Shown here: piece after piece, positions 43,188 to 50,042 of the stretch | Numbering within the stretch: the stretch's first letter is position 1 | Layout of the letters: each line of letters opens with the position of its first letter | Assembly (NCBI RefSeq): GCF_015776785.2 | Contig: NZ_LFMD02000005.1 | Span: forward strand, 344,779-408,778 | DNA from: Kitasatospora sp. SUK 42 | GTDB lineage: Bacteria > Actinomycetota > Actinomycetes > Streptomycetales > Streptomycetaceae | Direction: 5' to 3' | DNA length: 64,000 nucleotides | Notes under the pieces: model-generated | Database searches by the model: none | Seen by the model: the letters and a program-made list of their open reading frames with translations, nothing else | Told to the model about the DNA's origin: nothing | Program-made: the position numbers and the translations under genes

Positions 43188-44270
43188 ATGGGAAAGCGCC
43201 GCAAGCCCAGCCCCCCGAGCCGGGCCCGCCTGGCGGTCCTCACCACGGCGATGGCCGGCGGCGCGGTGCTCGCCTCCGGCACCGCCCACGCCGAGCCGAC
43301 CCCCTCGCTCGCCACCGTCAAGGAGCAGGTGGACAACCTCAACGAGCAGGCCGAGCAGGCGATCGAGCAGTACAACGGCTTCCAGGAGAAGCAGCAGAAG
43401 CTCCAGGGCGACGCCAACCAGATCCAGGAGAAGGTCGCCCGCGGGCAGGAGGCGATGAACGAGCTGCGCACCCGGCTCGGCGCGGTCGCCGCCGACCAGT
43501 ACCGCACCAACGGCATCGACCCGTCCGTCCAGCTGATGCTCGACTCCGACCCGGCCGCCTACCTGGAGCGCGCCGCGGTGCAGAACCAGGTCGCCGACAC
43601 CCAGACCTCCCTGCTCAAGCAGGCCCAGGAAGAGCAGCGCAAGCTCGACCAGGACCGCACCGAGGCCGCCACCACGCTCGCCCAGCTCGACTCGGTGGGC
43701 ACCGAGCTGGCGGCGAAGAAGAAGGACATCCAGGCGAAGCTGGCCCAGGCCCAGGCGATGCTGAACAAGCTCAGCGCCGAGGACCGGGCCAAGATCAACG
43801 CCCAGCAGAGCGCCGAGAAGGCCAAGGCCGAGGCCAAGCAGGCCGCCAGCGCGGCCGCCGCGGACCGCGCCTCCCGCTCCGCCGACCGCCCGGACATGAG
43901 CACCCCGCCGCCGCCGGCCAGCGGCCGGGCCGCCAGCATCATCGCGTTCGCCCAGGCCCAGCTCGGCAAGCCCTACGGCTGGGGCGCCACCGGCCCCAGC
44001 AGCTTCGACTGCTCCGGCCTGACCGGCGCCGCCTACCGCGCGGCGGGCGTCAAGCTCTCCCGGATGTCCCAGGACCAGTGGAACGACGGCCCGCGCATCG
44101 ACCGTGCCAACCTCCAGCCCGGCGACCTGGTCTTCTTCTACGGCGACATCCACCACGTCGGCATCTACATCGGCGACGGCAAGATGATCCACGCCCCGCG
44201 CACCGGCAAGAACGTCGAGGTCCTGCCGATCAGCGCCATGCCCTACGTCGGCGCCGTCCGCCCGGCCTGA
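43188..44270 (+). CDS. Secreted NlpC/P60 peptidoglycan endopeptidase (RipA-like)
   Basis: A 360-residue wall hydrolase. The signal peptide ends about A-H-A. A long coiled coil (about 40-240) is rich in Gln, Glu, Lys and Ala. The C-terminal NlpC/P60 domain has nucleophile Cys275 (F-D-C-S-G-L) and catalytic His323 (I-H-H-V-G-I-Y-I-G). It cuts D-Glu to diaminopimelate bonds in stem peptides during growth or spore germination; the coiled coil may regulate or localise it. AAGGAG is 11 bases before ATG 43188. Regulation by a long leader is possible. Confidence 0.94.
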   Translation: MGKRRKPSPPSRARLAVLTTAMAGGAVLASGTAHAEPTPSLATVKEQVDNLNEQAEQAIEQYNGFQEKQQKLQGDANQIQEKVARGQEAMNELRTRLGAVAADQYRTNGIDPSVQLMLDSDPAAYLERAAVQNQVADTQTSLLKQAQEEQRKLDQDRTEAATTLAQLDSVGTELAAKKKDIQAKLAQAQAMLNKLSAEDRAKINAQQSAEKAKAEAKQAASAAAADRASRSADRPDMSTPPPPASGRAASIIAFAQAQLGKPYGWGATGPSSFDCSGLTGAAYRAAGVKLSRMSQDQWNDGPRIDRANLQPGDLVFFYGDIHHVGIYIGDGKMIHAPRTGKNVEVLPISAMPYVGAVRPA

Positions 44271-44279
44271 CGCGCCATC

Positions 44280-44317
44280 CGGTGGCCCGCTCCCGCTCCG
44301 GCGGGGGCGGGCCACCG
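44280..44317. terminator. Bidirectional terminator hairpin
   Basis: 11-base perfect arms (44280-44290, 44307-44317) between the convergent NlpC and MarR genes. Confidence 0.8.
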
Positions 44318-44348
44318 TCGTTCTCGGGGGTGTGCCGGCGGGTGCCGG

Positions 44349-44780
44349 TCAGAGCCCGGCGAGGCGCTCCAGCAGCCGGGCCGGGTCGGTGAGGCCGCAG
44401 GCCTGGCGCACCGCGGCGTCGTGGGCGGCGGCCAGCGCGTCGAGGCGGGTGAGGCGGGTGCGGCCCTGGCGGGAGAGGTGGGCGGTGATCCGGCGGCGGT
44501 CCTGGTCGCCCTGGCGGCGGTAGACCCAGCCGTGGTCGGCCAGCGCGTCCACCAGCCGGCTCAGGCTGGCCTGCGGCACCAGCAGGGTCTGGGCGAGTTC
44601 GCCCATCGGGTGGCCCCGGCCGTCGGCGAGGGCGCGCAGCACCCGCCACTGGTCGACGGTGCAGTCCTCCTCGGCCAGGGCGGCCGCCAGGCCGGTGGAG
44701 AGGCGGCGGTGGGCCAGGGTGAGCAGTTCGACCAGCAGCGGTTCCGGGGTCGTACGGATGTCCTCCGCCGGTGCGGTCAT
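44349..44780 (-). CDS. MarR-family transcriptional regulator
   Basis: A 143-residue winged-helix protein. The recognition segment is L-L-V-P-Q-A-S-L-S-R-L-V-D-A-L, and the wing is Y-R-R-Q-G-D-Q-D-R-R-R-I-T-A-H-L. ATG 44780 has GGGGAGGA just before it. It is divergent by 76 bp from the AmiC-like gene and the amide-use operon. MarR-type regulators also control the M. smegmatis acetamidase operon, so control of the neighbouring formamidase genes is the likeliest role. The ligand is unknown. Confidence 0.88.
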   Translation of the reverse strand: MTAPAEDIRTTPEPLLVELLTLAHRRLSTGLAAALAEEDCTVDQWRVLRALADGRGHPMGELAQTLLVPQASLSRLVDALADHGWVYRRQGDQDRRRITAHLSRQGRTRLTRLDALAAAHDAAVRQACGLTDPARLLERLAGL

Positions 44781-44843
44781 CTGGTCCTCCCCTTCGGGTC
44801 CGTCCGCGGCCCTTCCGGACTTTCCCGGGGGCGACAGGACGAC

Positions 44844-44849
44844 CATACT
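44844..44849 (+). promoter_or_regulatory. -10 element of a probable leaderless AmiC-like transcript
   Basis: CATACT ends seven bases before GTG 44857 and no SD is present. Confidence 0.4.
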
Positions 44850-44856
44850 CGCACTG

Positions 44857-45930
44857 GTGAGCGTCGAGGCGATCCTGATCGATCCGCTCGAAGCGCTGCA
44901 CTCCGTGCGGGAGGAGCGGGGGGAGGCGGCGTTCCGGGTGGGCCTCGTCGTGCCGCAGTCCGGCCCGCTGGGGCTGACCGGCCCGTCCGCGCTGGACGGC
45001 GCTCTGCTCGCCGGGCACGAGGTGAACGCGGGCGGCGGCGTGCTCGGCCGCCCGCTGGAGCTGGTGCTGGTGGACGGCGGTGGCACCCCGGAGCGGGTCG
45101 CGGCCGAGGTCCGGACGCTGCTGGACGCGGGCGCGCTGGACGCGCTCGCCGGGTGCCACACCAGCGATGTGCACCGGGCCGTCGAGGCGGTCGCGGCCGG
45201 GCGCACCGCGTACGTCTTCACCCCGCCGCACGAGGGCGGCTCGCGGCTGCCCGGCGTGCTCTGCACCGGCGTCGACCCGTCGGGCCAACTCGGTGCGGCC
45301 ATGGAGGAGCTGACGGTACGTCACCATCTCCGCCGGTGGGCCCTGATCGGCAACGACTACATCTGGCCGCGGTCCGTCCACGGCGCGGCCGCCGCGCTGG
45401 CCGCCCGCTCCGGCGCCCGGGTGGTGCTGGAGCGGCGGATCCCGTTCGGGGGCGTCGAGGGCGCGGTCGAACCGCTGCTGGACGCGCTGCGCGCCACCCG
45501 GGCGGACGCCCTGCTGCTCAGCCTGATCGGGCGCGACCTGGTGCTCTTCAACCGGGCGCTGCGGCGCAGCGGCCTGGACCGCCGCCTGGTGCGGCTGTCC
45601 GGAGCCCTGGAGGAGAACGGCCTGCTCGCCCTCGGCGGCGACGACACCGGGACGCTGTACGCCGCGATGCCCTCCTTCGCGACCCTGGCCGAGGAGCGCC
45701 GGCAGAGCCTCGCCGAGCGGCACCAGGCGCTGTGCGGACCGTGGGCGCCGGTCCTGGACGCCTACGCGGTCGGCCTGTACGACGGCCTGCACCTGCTCGC
45801 CGCGCTGGCCGCCCGCCGCGCCCTGGAGCCGTCCGGCCTGGCGCGGGCCGCCGGCCGGATGCTGCGCGCCGAGGGGCGCCCGGTCCACCTCGCCCGCGCC
45901 GAGGGGCTCGGGTTCACCGTCCTGCCCTGA
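44857..45930 (+). CDS. AmiC/FmdD-like amide-binding sensor protein (periplasmic-binding fold, cytosolic)
   Basis: A 357-residue type I periplasmic-binding fold protein related to AmiC, FmdD and UrtA (F-R-V-G-L-V-V-P-Q-S-G-P-L-G, then A-L-D-G-A-L-L-A and R-P-L-E-L-V-L-V-D). It has no signal peptide or lipobox, so it is not an exported ABC binding protein. It should act inside the cell as an amide sensor, as AmiC does in the aliphatic amidase operon of Pseudomonas. An AmiR-type antiterminator partner is absent here, while a MarR regulator is divergent. GTG 44857 is chosen for its leaderless promoter spacing. A 22-bp repeat array begins at its stop. Confidence 0.82.
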   Translation: MSVEAILIDPLEALHSVREERGEAAFRVGLVVPQSGPLGLTGPSALDGALLAGHEVNAGGGVLGRPLELVLVDGGGTPERVAAEVRTLLDAGALDALAGCHTSDVHRAVEAVAAGRTAYVFTPPHEGGSRLPGVLCTGVDPSGQLGAAMEELTVRHHLRRWALIGNDYIWPRSVHGAAAALAARSGARVVLERRIPFGGVEGAVEPLLDALRATRADALLLSLIGRDLVLFNRALRRSGLDRRLVRLSGALEENGLLALGGDDTGTLYAAMPSFATLAEERRQSLAERHQALCGPWAPVLDAYAVGLYDGLHLLAALAARRALEPSGLARAAGRMLRAEGRPVHLARAEGLGFTVLP

Positions 45931-45988
45931 GGCGGCGGCGCCCGTGCCCTGAGGTGACGGCGCCCGTGCCCCAAGGTGGCGGCGCCCC
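45923..45988 (+). repeat. 22-bp tandem repeat over the AmiC-like gene stop codon
   Basis: Three 22-base units (45923, 45945, 45967) of form TGCCCTGAGG-N-G-N-CGGCGCCCG. The TGA in unit one is the gene stop; unit two repeats it and unit three has CAA in its place. Confidence 0.85.
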
Positions 45989-46034
45989 GTGGAAGTCAAC
46001 CGTTCTCACGTGGCGGAACGTCGAAACAAAACCC

Positions 46035-46063
46035 TTCCATCTGGAAATACTTGCCTCTACAGT
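46035..46063 (+). promoter_or_regulatory. APC permease promoter with TTCCA-TC-TGGAA dyad
   Basis: TTCCAT (46035-46040) and TACAGT (46058-46063), 17 bp apart. The -35 forms part of the perfect dyad TTCCATCTGGAA (46035-46046), a candidate MarR-type operator. Confidence 0.45.
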
Positions 46064-46104
46064 CTCCCCACACACCCGCAGGGTCGTCACGGAGAGAGAG
46101 CACC

Positions 46105-47550
46105 ATGGCCGACACACCCGCGCCCCAGAGCATCGAGAGCTACGGCTACCAACAGGAGCTTCGCCGGTCCCTGACCTTCACCGACCTGCTCGTCTACGGG
46201 CTGGTGTTCATGGTGCCGATCGCCCCGTTCGGCATCTTCGGCAGCGTCTTCCAGGGCTCGGGCGGCATGGTCGCCCTGGCCTACGTCCTCGGCATGGTGG
46301 CGATGATGTTCACCGCCCTGTCCTACGCCCAGATGTCCCGGGCCTTCCCGATGGCCGGCTCGGTCTACACCTACGCCGGGCGCGGCATCGCGCCGCCGGT
46401 CGGCTTCCTGTCCGGCTGGATGATCCTGCTCGACTACGTGCTGGTGCCGGGCCTGCTGTACCTGATCGCGGGCGTCGCGATGAACTCCCTGGTCCCGTCC
46501 GTCCCGGTGTGGCTCTGGCTGATCGGCTTCGTGCTGCTCAACACCGTGGTCAACTACCTGGGCATCGAGACCACCTCCAAGGTCAACAAGGCCATGCTGA
46601 TCGGCGAACTCGTCGTGCTGGCCCTGTTCGTGGTGGTCGGCGTGATCGCCCTCGCCTCCGGCAAGGGCCGGGGCTTCGACTTCACCCCGCTCTACAACTC
46701 GCACACCTTCTCGTGGAGCCTGGTCTTCGGCGCGGTGTCGGTCGCGGTGCTGAGCTTCCTCGGCTTCGACGGGATCTCCACCCTCTCGGAGGAGAACCGG
46801 GACTCCGCCAAGGCGATCGGCCGGTCGATGGTGGCCGCGCTGCTGCTGGCGGGCACCCTGTTCATCGTGCAGACCTGGGTGGCCTCGCTGCTGGTCGCCG
46901 ATCCGGACTCCCTGGTCCGGGACGGCGACCCGAACGGCACCGCCTTCTACGACGCGGCCCGCACCGCCGCCGGGGGCTGGCTCGCCACGCTGACCGCCGC
47001 CTCCACCGCCGTGGCCTGGGGCTTCGCCAACTCCCTGGTCGCCCAGGCGGCCACCTCGCGACTGCTGTACGCGATGGCCCGCGACCGCCAGTTGCCCGCC
47101 TTCCTCGCGAAGATCCACCCGACCCGCCGGGTGCCGGTCAACGCCACCCTGCTGACCGCCGGCATCTCGCTGGTGCTCGGGCTGTACATGGCCTCGCGCG
47201 AGGACGGCATCACCCTGCTGAGCACCCTGGTCAACTTCGGGGCGCTGACCACCTTCCTGGTCCTGCACGTCGCCGTGGTCGTCCACTACCTGGTCCGCAA
47301 GCGCAGCAAGGACTACTGGCGCCACCTGATCGCCCCGGCCATCGGCTTCGCGATCCTCGGCTACGTCGTCTACAACGCCAACATCGCCGCCCAGCGGCTC
47401 GGCTTCGTCTGGCTGCTGATCGGCGGGATCGTGCTGGCCGGGCTGATCGCGACCGGCCGCAAGCCCCGACTGGCCGTCACCGAGGCCGAATCCGTCATCG
47501 GCGCCGAGCCCGCCGCCGCCGGTGCCACCACCCCCGAGGAGAAGCAGTGA
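46105..47550 (+). CDS. APC-superfamily permease
   Basis: A 481-residue inner-membrane transporter of about 12 helices. The first carries G-L-V-F-M-V-P-I-A-P-F-G-I-F-G, followed by S-Y-A-Q-M-S-R-A-F-P-M-A-G-S-V-Y-T-Y, the usual APC helix 1-2 pattern. GGAGAGAG lies before ATG 46105. The stop overlaps the formamidase GTG, so the two are coupled. Relatives carry amino acids or putrescine; the neighbours suggest uptake of an amide or its amine or amino acid relative. The substrate is inferred only from context. Confidence 0.9.
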   Translation: MADTPAPQSIESYGYQQELRRSLTFTDLLVYGLVFMVPIAPFGIFGSVFQGSGGMVALAYVLGMVAMMFTALSYAQMSRAFPMAGSVYTYAGRGIAPPVGFLSGWMILLDYVLVPGLLYLIAGVAMNSLVPSVPVWLWLIGFVLLNTVVNYLGIETTSKVNKAMLIGELVVLALFVVVGVIALASGKGRGFDFTPLYNSHTFSWSLVFGAVSVAVLSFLGFDGISTLSEENRDSAKAIGRSMVAALLLAGTLFIVQTWVASLLVADPDSLVRDGDPNGTAFYDAARTAAGGWLATLTAASTAVAWGFANSLVAQAATSRLLYAMARDRQLPAFLAKIHPTRRVPVNATLLTAGISLVLGLYMASREDGITLLSTLVNFGALTTFLVLHVAVVVHYLVRKRSKDYWRHLIAPAIGFAILGYVVYNANIAAQRLGFVWLLIGGIVLAGLIATGRKPRLAVTEAESVIGAEPAAAGATTPEEKQ

Positions 47551-48566
47551 GCCTGCCCGAGATCGTCACGCTGTCCCCGACCCCGGAGGACTACTCCTAC
47601 ACCTTCGGCGGCCGCGCCCCGCTGGTCACCGTCCAGCCCGGCACCGTCGTCGAACTGACCACCGAGGACTGCTTCGGCGGCAAGGTGCGCGGCACCGGCG
47701 ACCTGCCCAGCCAGGTGTGCGTCTTCCCGTACCTCAACCCGGTCACCGGGCCGATCGCGGTGGCCGGAGCCGAGCCCGGCGACCTGCTCGCGGTCCACTT
47801 CGTGGAGATCACCCCGGCCCGGGACCACGGAATCTCCAGCACCTTCCCGCACTTCGGCGCGCTGACCGCGACCCACAGCACGGCGATGCTGCACGCGCCG
47901 CTGGAGGAGCGGGTCTGGATCTACGAACTGGACGTCAAGGCGGGCACCTGCCGGTTCCGGGCCCGGGGCGGCGACTTCACGGTGGACCTGCCGCTCGACC
48001 CGATGCACGGCACGGTCGGCGTGGCCCCAACGGCCGGCGAGGTGCTGGCCTCGATCACCCCGGGCGCGCACGGCGGCAACCTGGACACCCCCGAGATGCG
48101 GGCCGGCACCACGGCCTACTTCGGCGTCAACGTCGACGGCGGCCTGCTCGCCATCGGCGACGGCCACGCCCGCCAGGGCGAGGGGGAGGTGTGCGGCACG
48201 GCGGTGGAGGCGGCGATGCGCACCACCGTGATCGTCGACCTGGTCAAGGGCGGCGGCCCGGCCTGGCCCCGGCTGGAGAACGACGACTTCCTGATCAGCA
48301 CCGGCTCGGCCCGTCCGCTGGAGGACGCGTTCCGGATCAGCCAGCACGACCTGGTCGGCTGGACGGGCGAGCTGCTCGGCCTGGACCAGCTGGACGCGTA
48401 CCAGCTGGTCAGCCAGGCCGGACTGGCCCCGGCGGCGAACGTCTGCGACACCAACTACACGATGGTCGCCAAGCTGCCGAAGGACGTGCTGGGCCGGGCC
48501 CGCGCCTACGACGGCCTGCACGACCGGCTGCGCGAGACGGCCGCGGCGTACCTGCGGCACCGGTAG
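47547..48566 (+). CDS. fmdA: Acetamidase/formamidase family amidohydrolase
   Basis: A 339-residue FmdA/AmdA enzyme that hydrolyses short amides such as formamide or acetamide to ammonia and the acid. Family segments seen are G-T-V-V-E-L-T-T-E-D-C-F-G-G, A-R-D-H-G-I-S-S-T-F-P-H-F-G, D-P-M-H-G-T-V-G-V-A-P and G-D-G-H-A-R-Q-G-E-G-E-V-C-G. Metal-binding residues expected in D-x-H and G-D-x-H-A are present. The GTG start overlaps the permease stop. Last gene of the amide-use operon; a cytosolic nitrogen-supply role is likely. Confidence 0.94.
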   Translation: MSLPEIVTLSPTPEDYSYTFGGRAPLVTVQPGTVVELTTEDCFGGKVRGTGDLPSQVCVFPYLNPVTGPIAVAGAEPGDLLAVHFVEITPARDHGISSTFPHFGALTATHSTAMLHAPLEERVWIYELDVKAGTCRFRARGGDFTVDLPLDPMHGTVGVAPTAGEVLASITPGAHGGNLDTPEMRAGTTAYFGVNVDGGLLAIGDGHARQGEGEVCGTAVEAAMRTTVIVDLVKGGGPAWPRLENDDFLISTGSARPLEDAFRISQHDLVGWTGELLGLDQLDAYQLVSQAGLAPAANVCDTNYTMVAKLPKDVLGRARAYDGLHDRLRETAAAYLRHR

Positions 48567-48584
48567 TCTTCGCCGGGCCGGACG

Positions 48585-49481
48585 CTAGGGATGCGGTGCG
48601 CAGGCCAGCAGGTAGGGCAGCGCCGGCAGCGTCAACACCCAGAGCCACCCGGCCAGTTGACGCCGCCGGCCGCCGCCCGGCCGGGCCAGGCGGCGGACCC
48701 GGGCCAGCACCCCGGTGGAGGCCGCCCCCAGCGAACCCTCCGGAGCGGGGCCCGAGGCCGGGGCGCCCGAGGCCAGGGCACAGAGCGCGGAGGCCAGTTC
48801 GCCCCGGGACACCTCCGCCAGCGCCGCGTCGTCCGCCGCCATCTCCAGCAGCAGCGCCACCTCCGCGCGCCCCACCCGGGCCAGCGGCAGCGGCCCGAGC
48901 AGCCGCGCGAAGGTATCGGCGGGCAGCCGGAGGAGGTGGTGGCGGCCGCGGATGTGCCCGTGCTCGTGCGCCACGGCCGCGGCGAGCTGCCGTTCGTCCA
49001 GCAGTCGCAGCGCCCCGCGCGACAGCACCACCCGGGAGCGCCGCCCGGGCAGGCAGTAGACGGTCGGATGGGCGTGCTCCAGCACCAGCGCGCCCCAGCG
49101 CCGGTCCCGTACGGCGACCACGTCCAGCACCGCCCGGTGCCGCCGCCGGATCCGCCCGGCCCGGGCGCCGGCGGTGGCCAGCAGCCCGGCGAGCGCCGCC
49201 CCGGCGGTGGCCAGCAGCCACCAGTCGTGGGTGTGCGGTACGACCGGCCCGGCCGGTTCGAGGTGGGGGAGCAGCCCGAGCAGCCCGGCCGGCTCGTGCG
49301 CGGCGGGCTCCAGCGCGTGGTGCGCGGCGAGCACCAGGGCGACGGTGAAGGAGGCCATCAGCGCCAGCCACAGGGCCGCGCCCAGCGCCGGACGGGCCTG
49401 GAGCCGGGGGTGGCCGGCCAGCCGGGGGGGCAGCAGGAGGCCGGTCACGGCCAGGTGCAGGCCGAGCAGGGCGAGCGTCAC
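48585..49481 (-). CDS. M56-family membrane metallopeptidase (BlaR1-like)
   Basis: A 298-residue membrane protease with three or four predicted helices and H-E-H-G-H (A-V-A-H-E-H-G-H-I-R-G-R-H-H) on the cytosolic side. It lacks the penicillin-binding sensor domain of true BlaR1. Its GTG start overlaps the stop of the upstream BlaI-type gene. It probably cleaves the BlaI-type repressor or another target when triggered. Such minimal pairs are common in Streptomyces with no nearby beta-lactamase; none is seen here. Convergent with fmdA, with an 18-bp gap. Confidence 0.9.
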   Translation of the reverse strand: MTLALLGLHLAVTGLLLPPRLAGHPRLQARPALGAALWLALMASFTVALVLAAHHALEPAAHEPAGLLGLLPHLEPAGPVVPHTHDWWLLATAGAALAGLLATAGARAGRIRRRHRAVLDVVAVRDRRWGALVLEHAHPTVYCLPGRRSRVVLSRGALRLLDERQLAAAVAHEHGHIRGRHHLLRLPADTFARLLGPLPLARVGRAEVALLLEMAADDAALAEVSRGELASALCALASGAPASGPAPEGSLGAASTGVLARVRRLARPGGGRRRQLAGWLWVLTLPALPYLLACAPHP

Positions 49482-49849
49482 TCGGAGTCCCGGGCCTTCA
49501 CCTGCTCCAGGGCGGCGAGCAGGGCGGAGGCCTCGTCCCCGGTGATCCGGTCGACGAAGTGCAGCAGCGCGCCGGCCCGGTCCGGGCTGGTCTCCAGCGC
49601 CTGGTGCATCAGCTGGGCGGTGTACGCCTCACGGGTGCAGGTCGGCTCGTACACCCAGGCGCGGCCGACCTTGTCCCGGCGCAGCCAGCCCTTGGTGTGC
49701 AGGATGTCGGCGACCGTGGTGACGGTGGTGTACGCGACGGCCCGCTGCCGCTGGAGGTCGTCGACCACCTCGCGCACCGTGGCCGGGCGGCCCCAGGACC
49801 AGAGCCGGTCCATGATCTCGGCCTCCAGATCGCCGAAGCCCCGTAGCAC
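49478..49849 (-). CDS. BlaI/MecI-family repressor
   Basis: A 123-residue winged-helix protein: F-G-D-L-E-A-E-I-M-D-R-L-W and A-Y-T-T-V-T-T-V-A-D-I-L-H-T-K-G-W-L are the BlaI hallmark segments, followed by a dimerisation helix. The start is GTG 49849 with GAGGGC upstream. It is coupled to the downstream M56 protease by GTGA overlap. It probably represses this pair and perhaps cell-wall stress genes elsewhere. I could not identify a clear BlaI operator palindrome in the short upstream region. Confidence 0.93.
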   Translation of the reverse strand: MLRGFGDLEAEIMDRLWSWGRPATVREVVDDLQRQRAVAYTTVTTVADILHTKGWLRRDKVGRAWVYEPTCTREAYTAQLMHQALETSPDRAGALLHFVDRITGDEASALLAALEQVKARDSE

Positions 49850-49923
49850 CGCCCTCGTCCCCTTCGCCGAGCCGACCGCGGGCGCCCTTCGCCCGCCGGA
49901 TCGCGGCCCATGCTACGGCGAGC

Positions 49924-49964
49924 GCCGGGCGCCCGCCCCCGGTGTGCGGAGGTGGGCGCCCGGC
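49924..49964. terminator. Hairpin downstream of the 50043-52778 permease
   Basis: Eleven-base perfect arms (49924-49934, 49954-49964), extended by wobble pairs toward the loop. Probable terminator of the ABC operon transcribed leftward. Confidence 0.65.
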
Positions 49965-50042
49965 GGATTCCGAGCGGTGCCCGGCCGGTGCGCGGCCGGT
50001 GCCCAAGCGGTGTCGGGCGTGTTCGGGCGGCGGGCCCGCCGG

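Noticed and set aside
44421..48566. A 1381-residue plus-strand protein
   Set aside because: Only its last 340 codons are the formamidase; the rest is an out-of-frame reading through the MarR, AmiC-like and permease genes, rich in Arg, Gly and Pro.
49850..49930. BlaI operator upstream of the BlaI/M56 pair
   Set aside because: No clear TACA/TGTA-type palindrome; only a weak GTAGC word is present.
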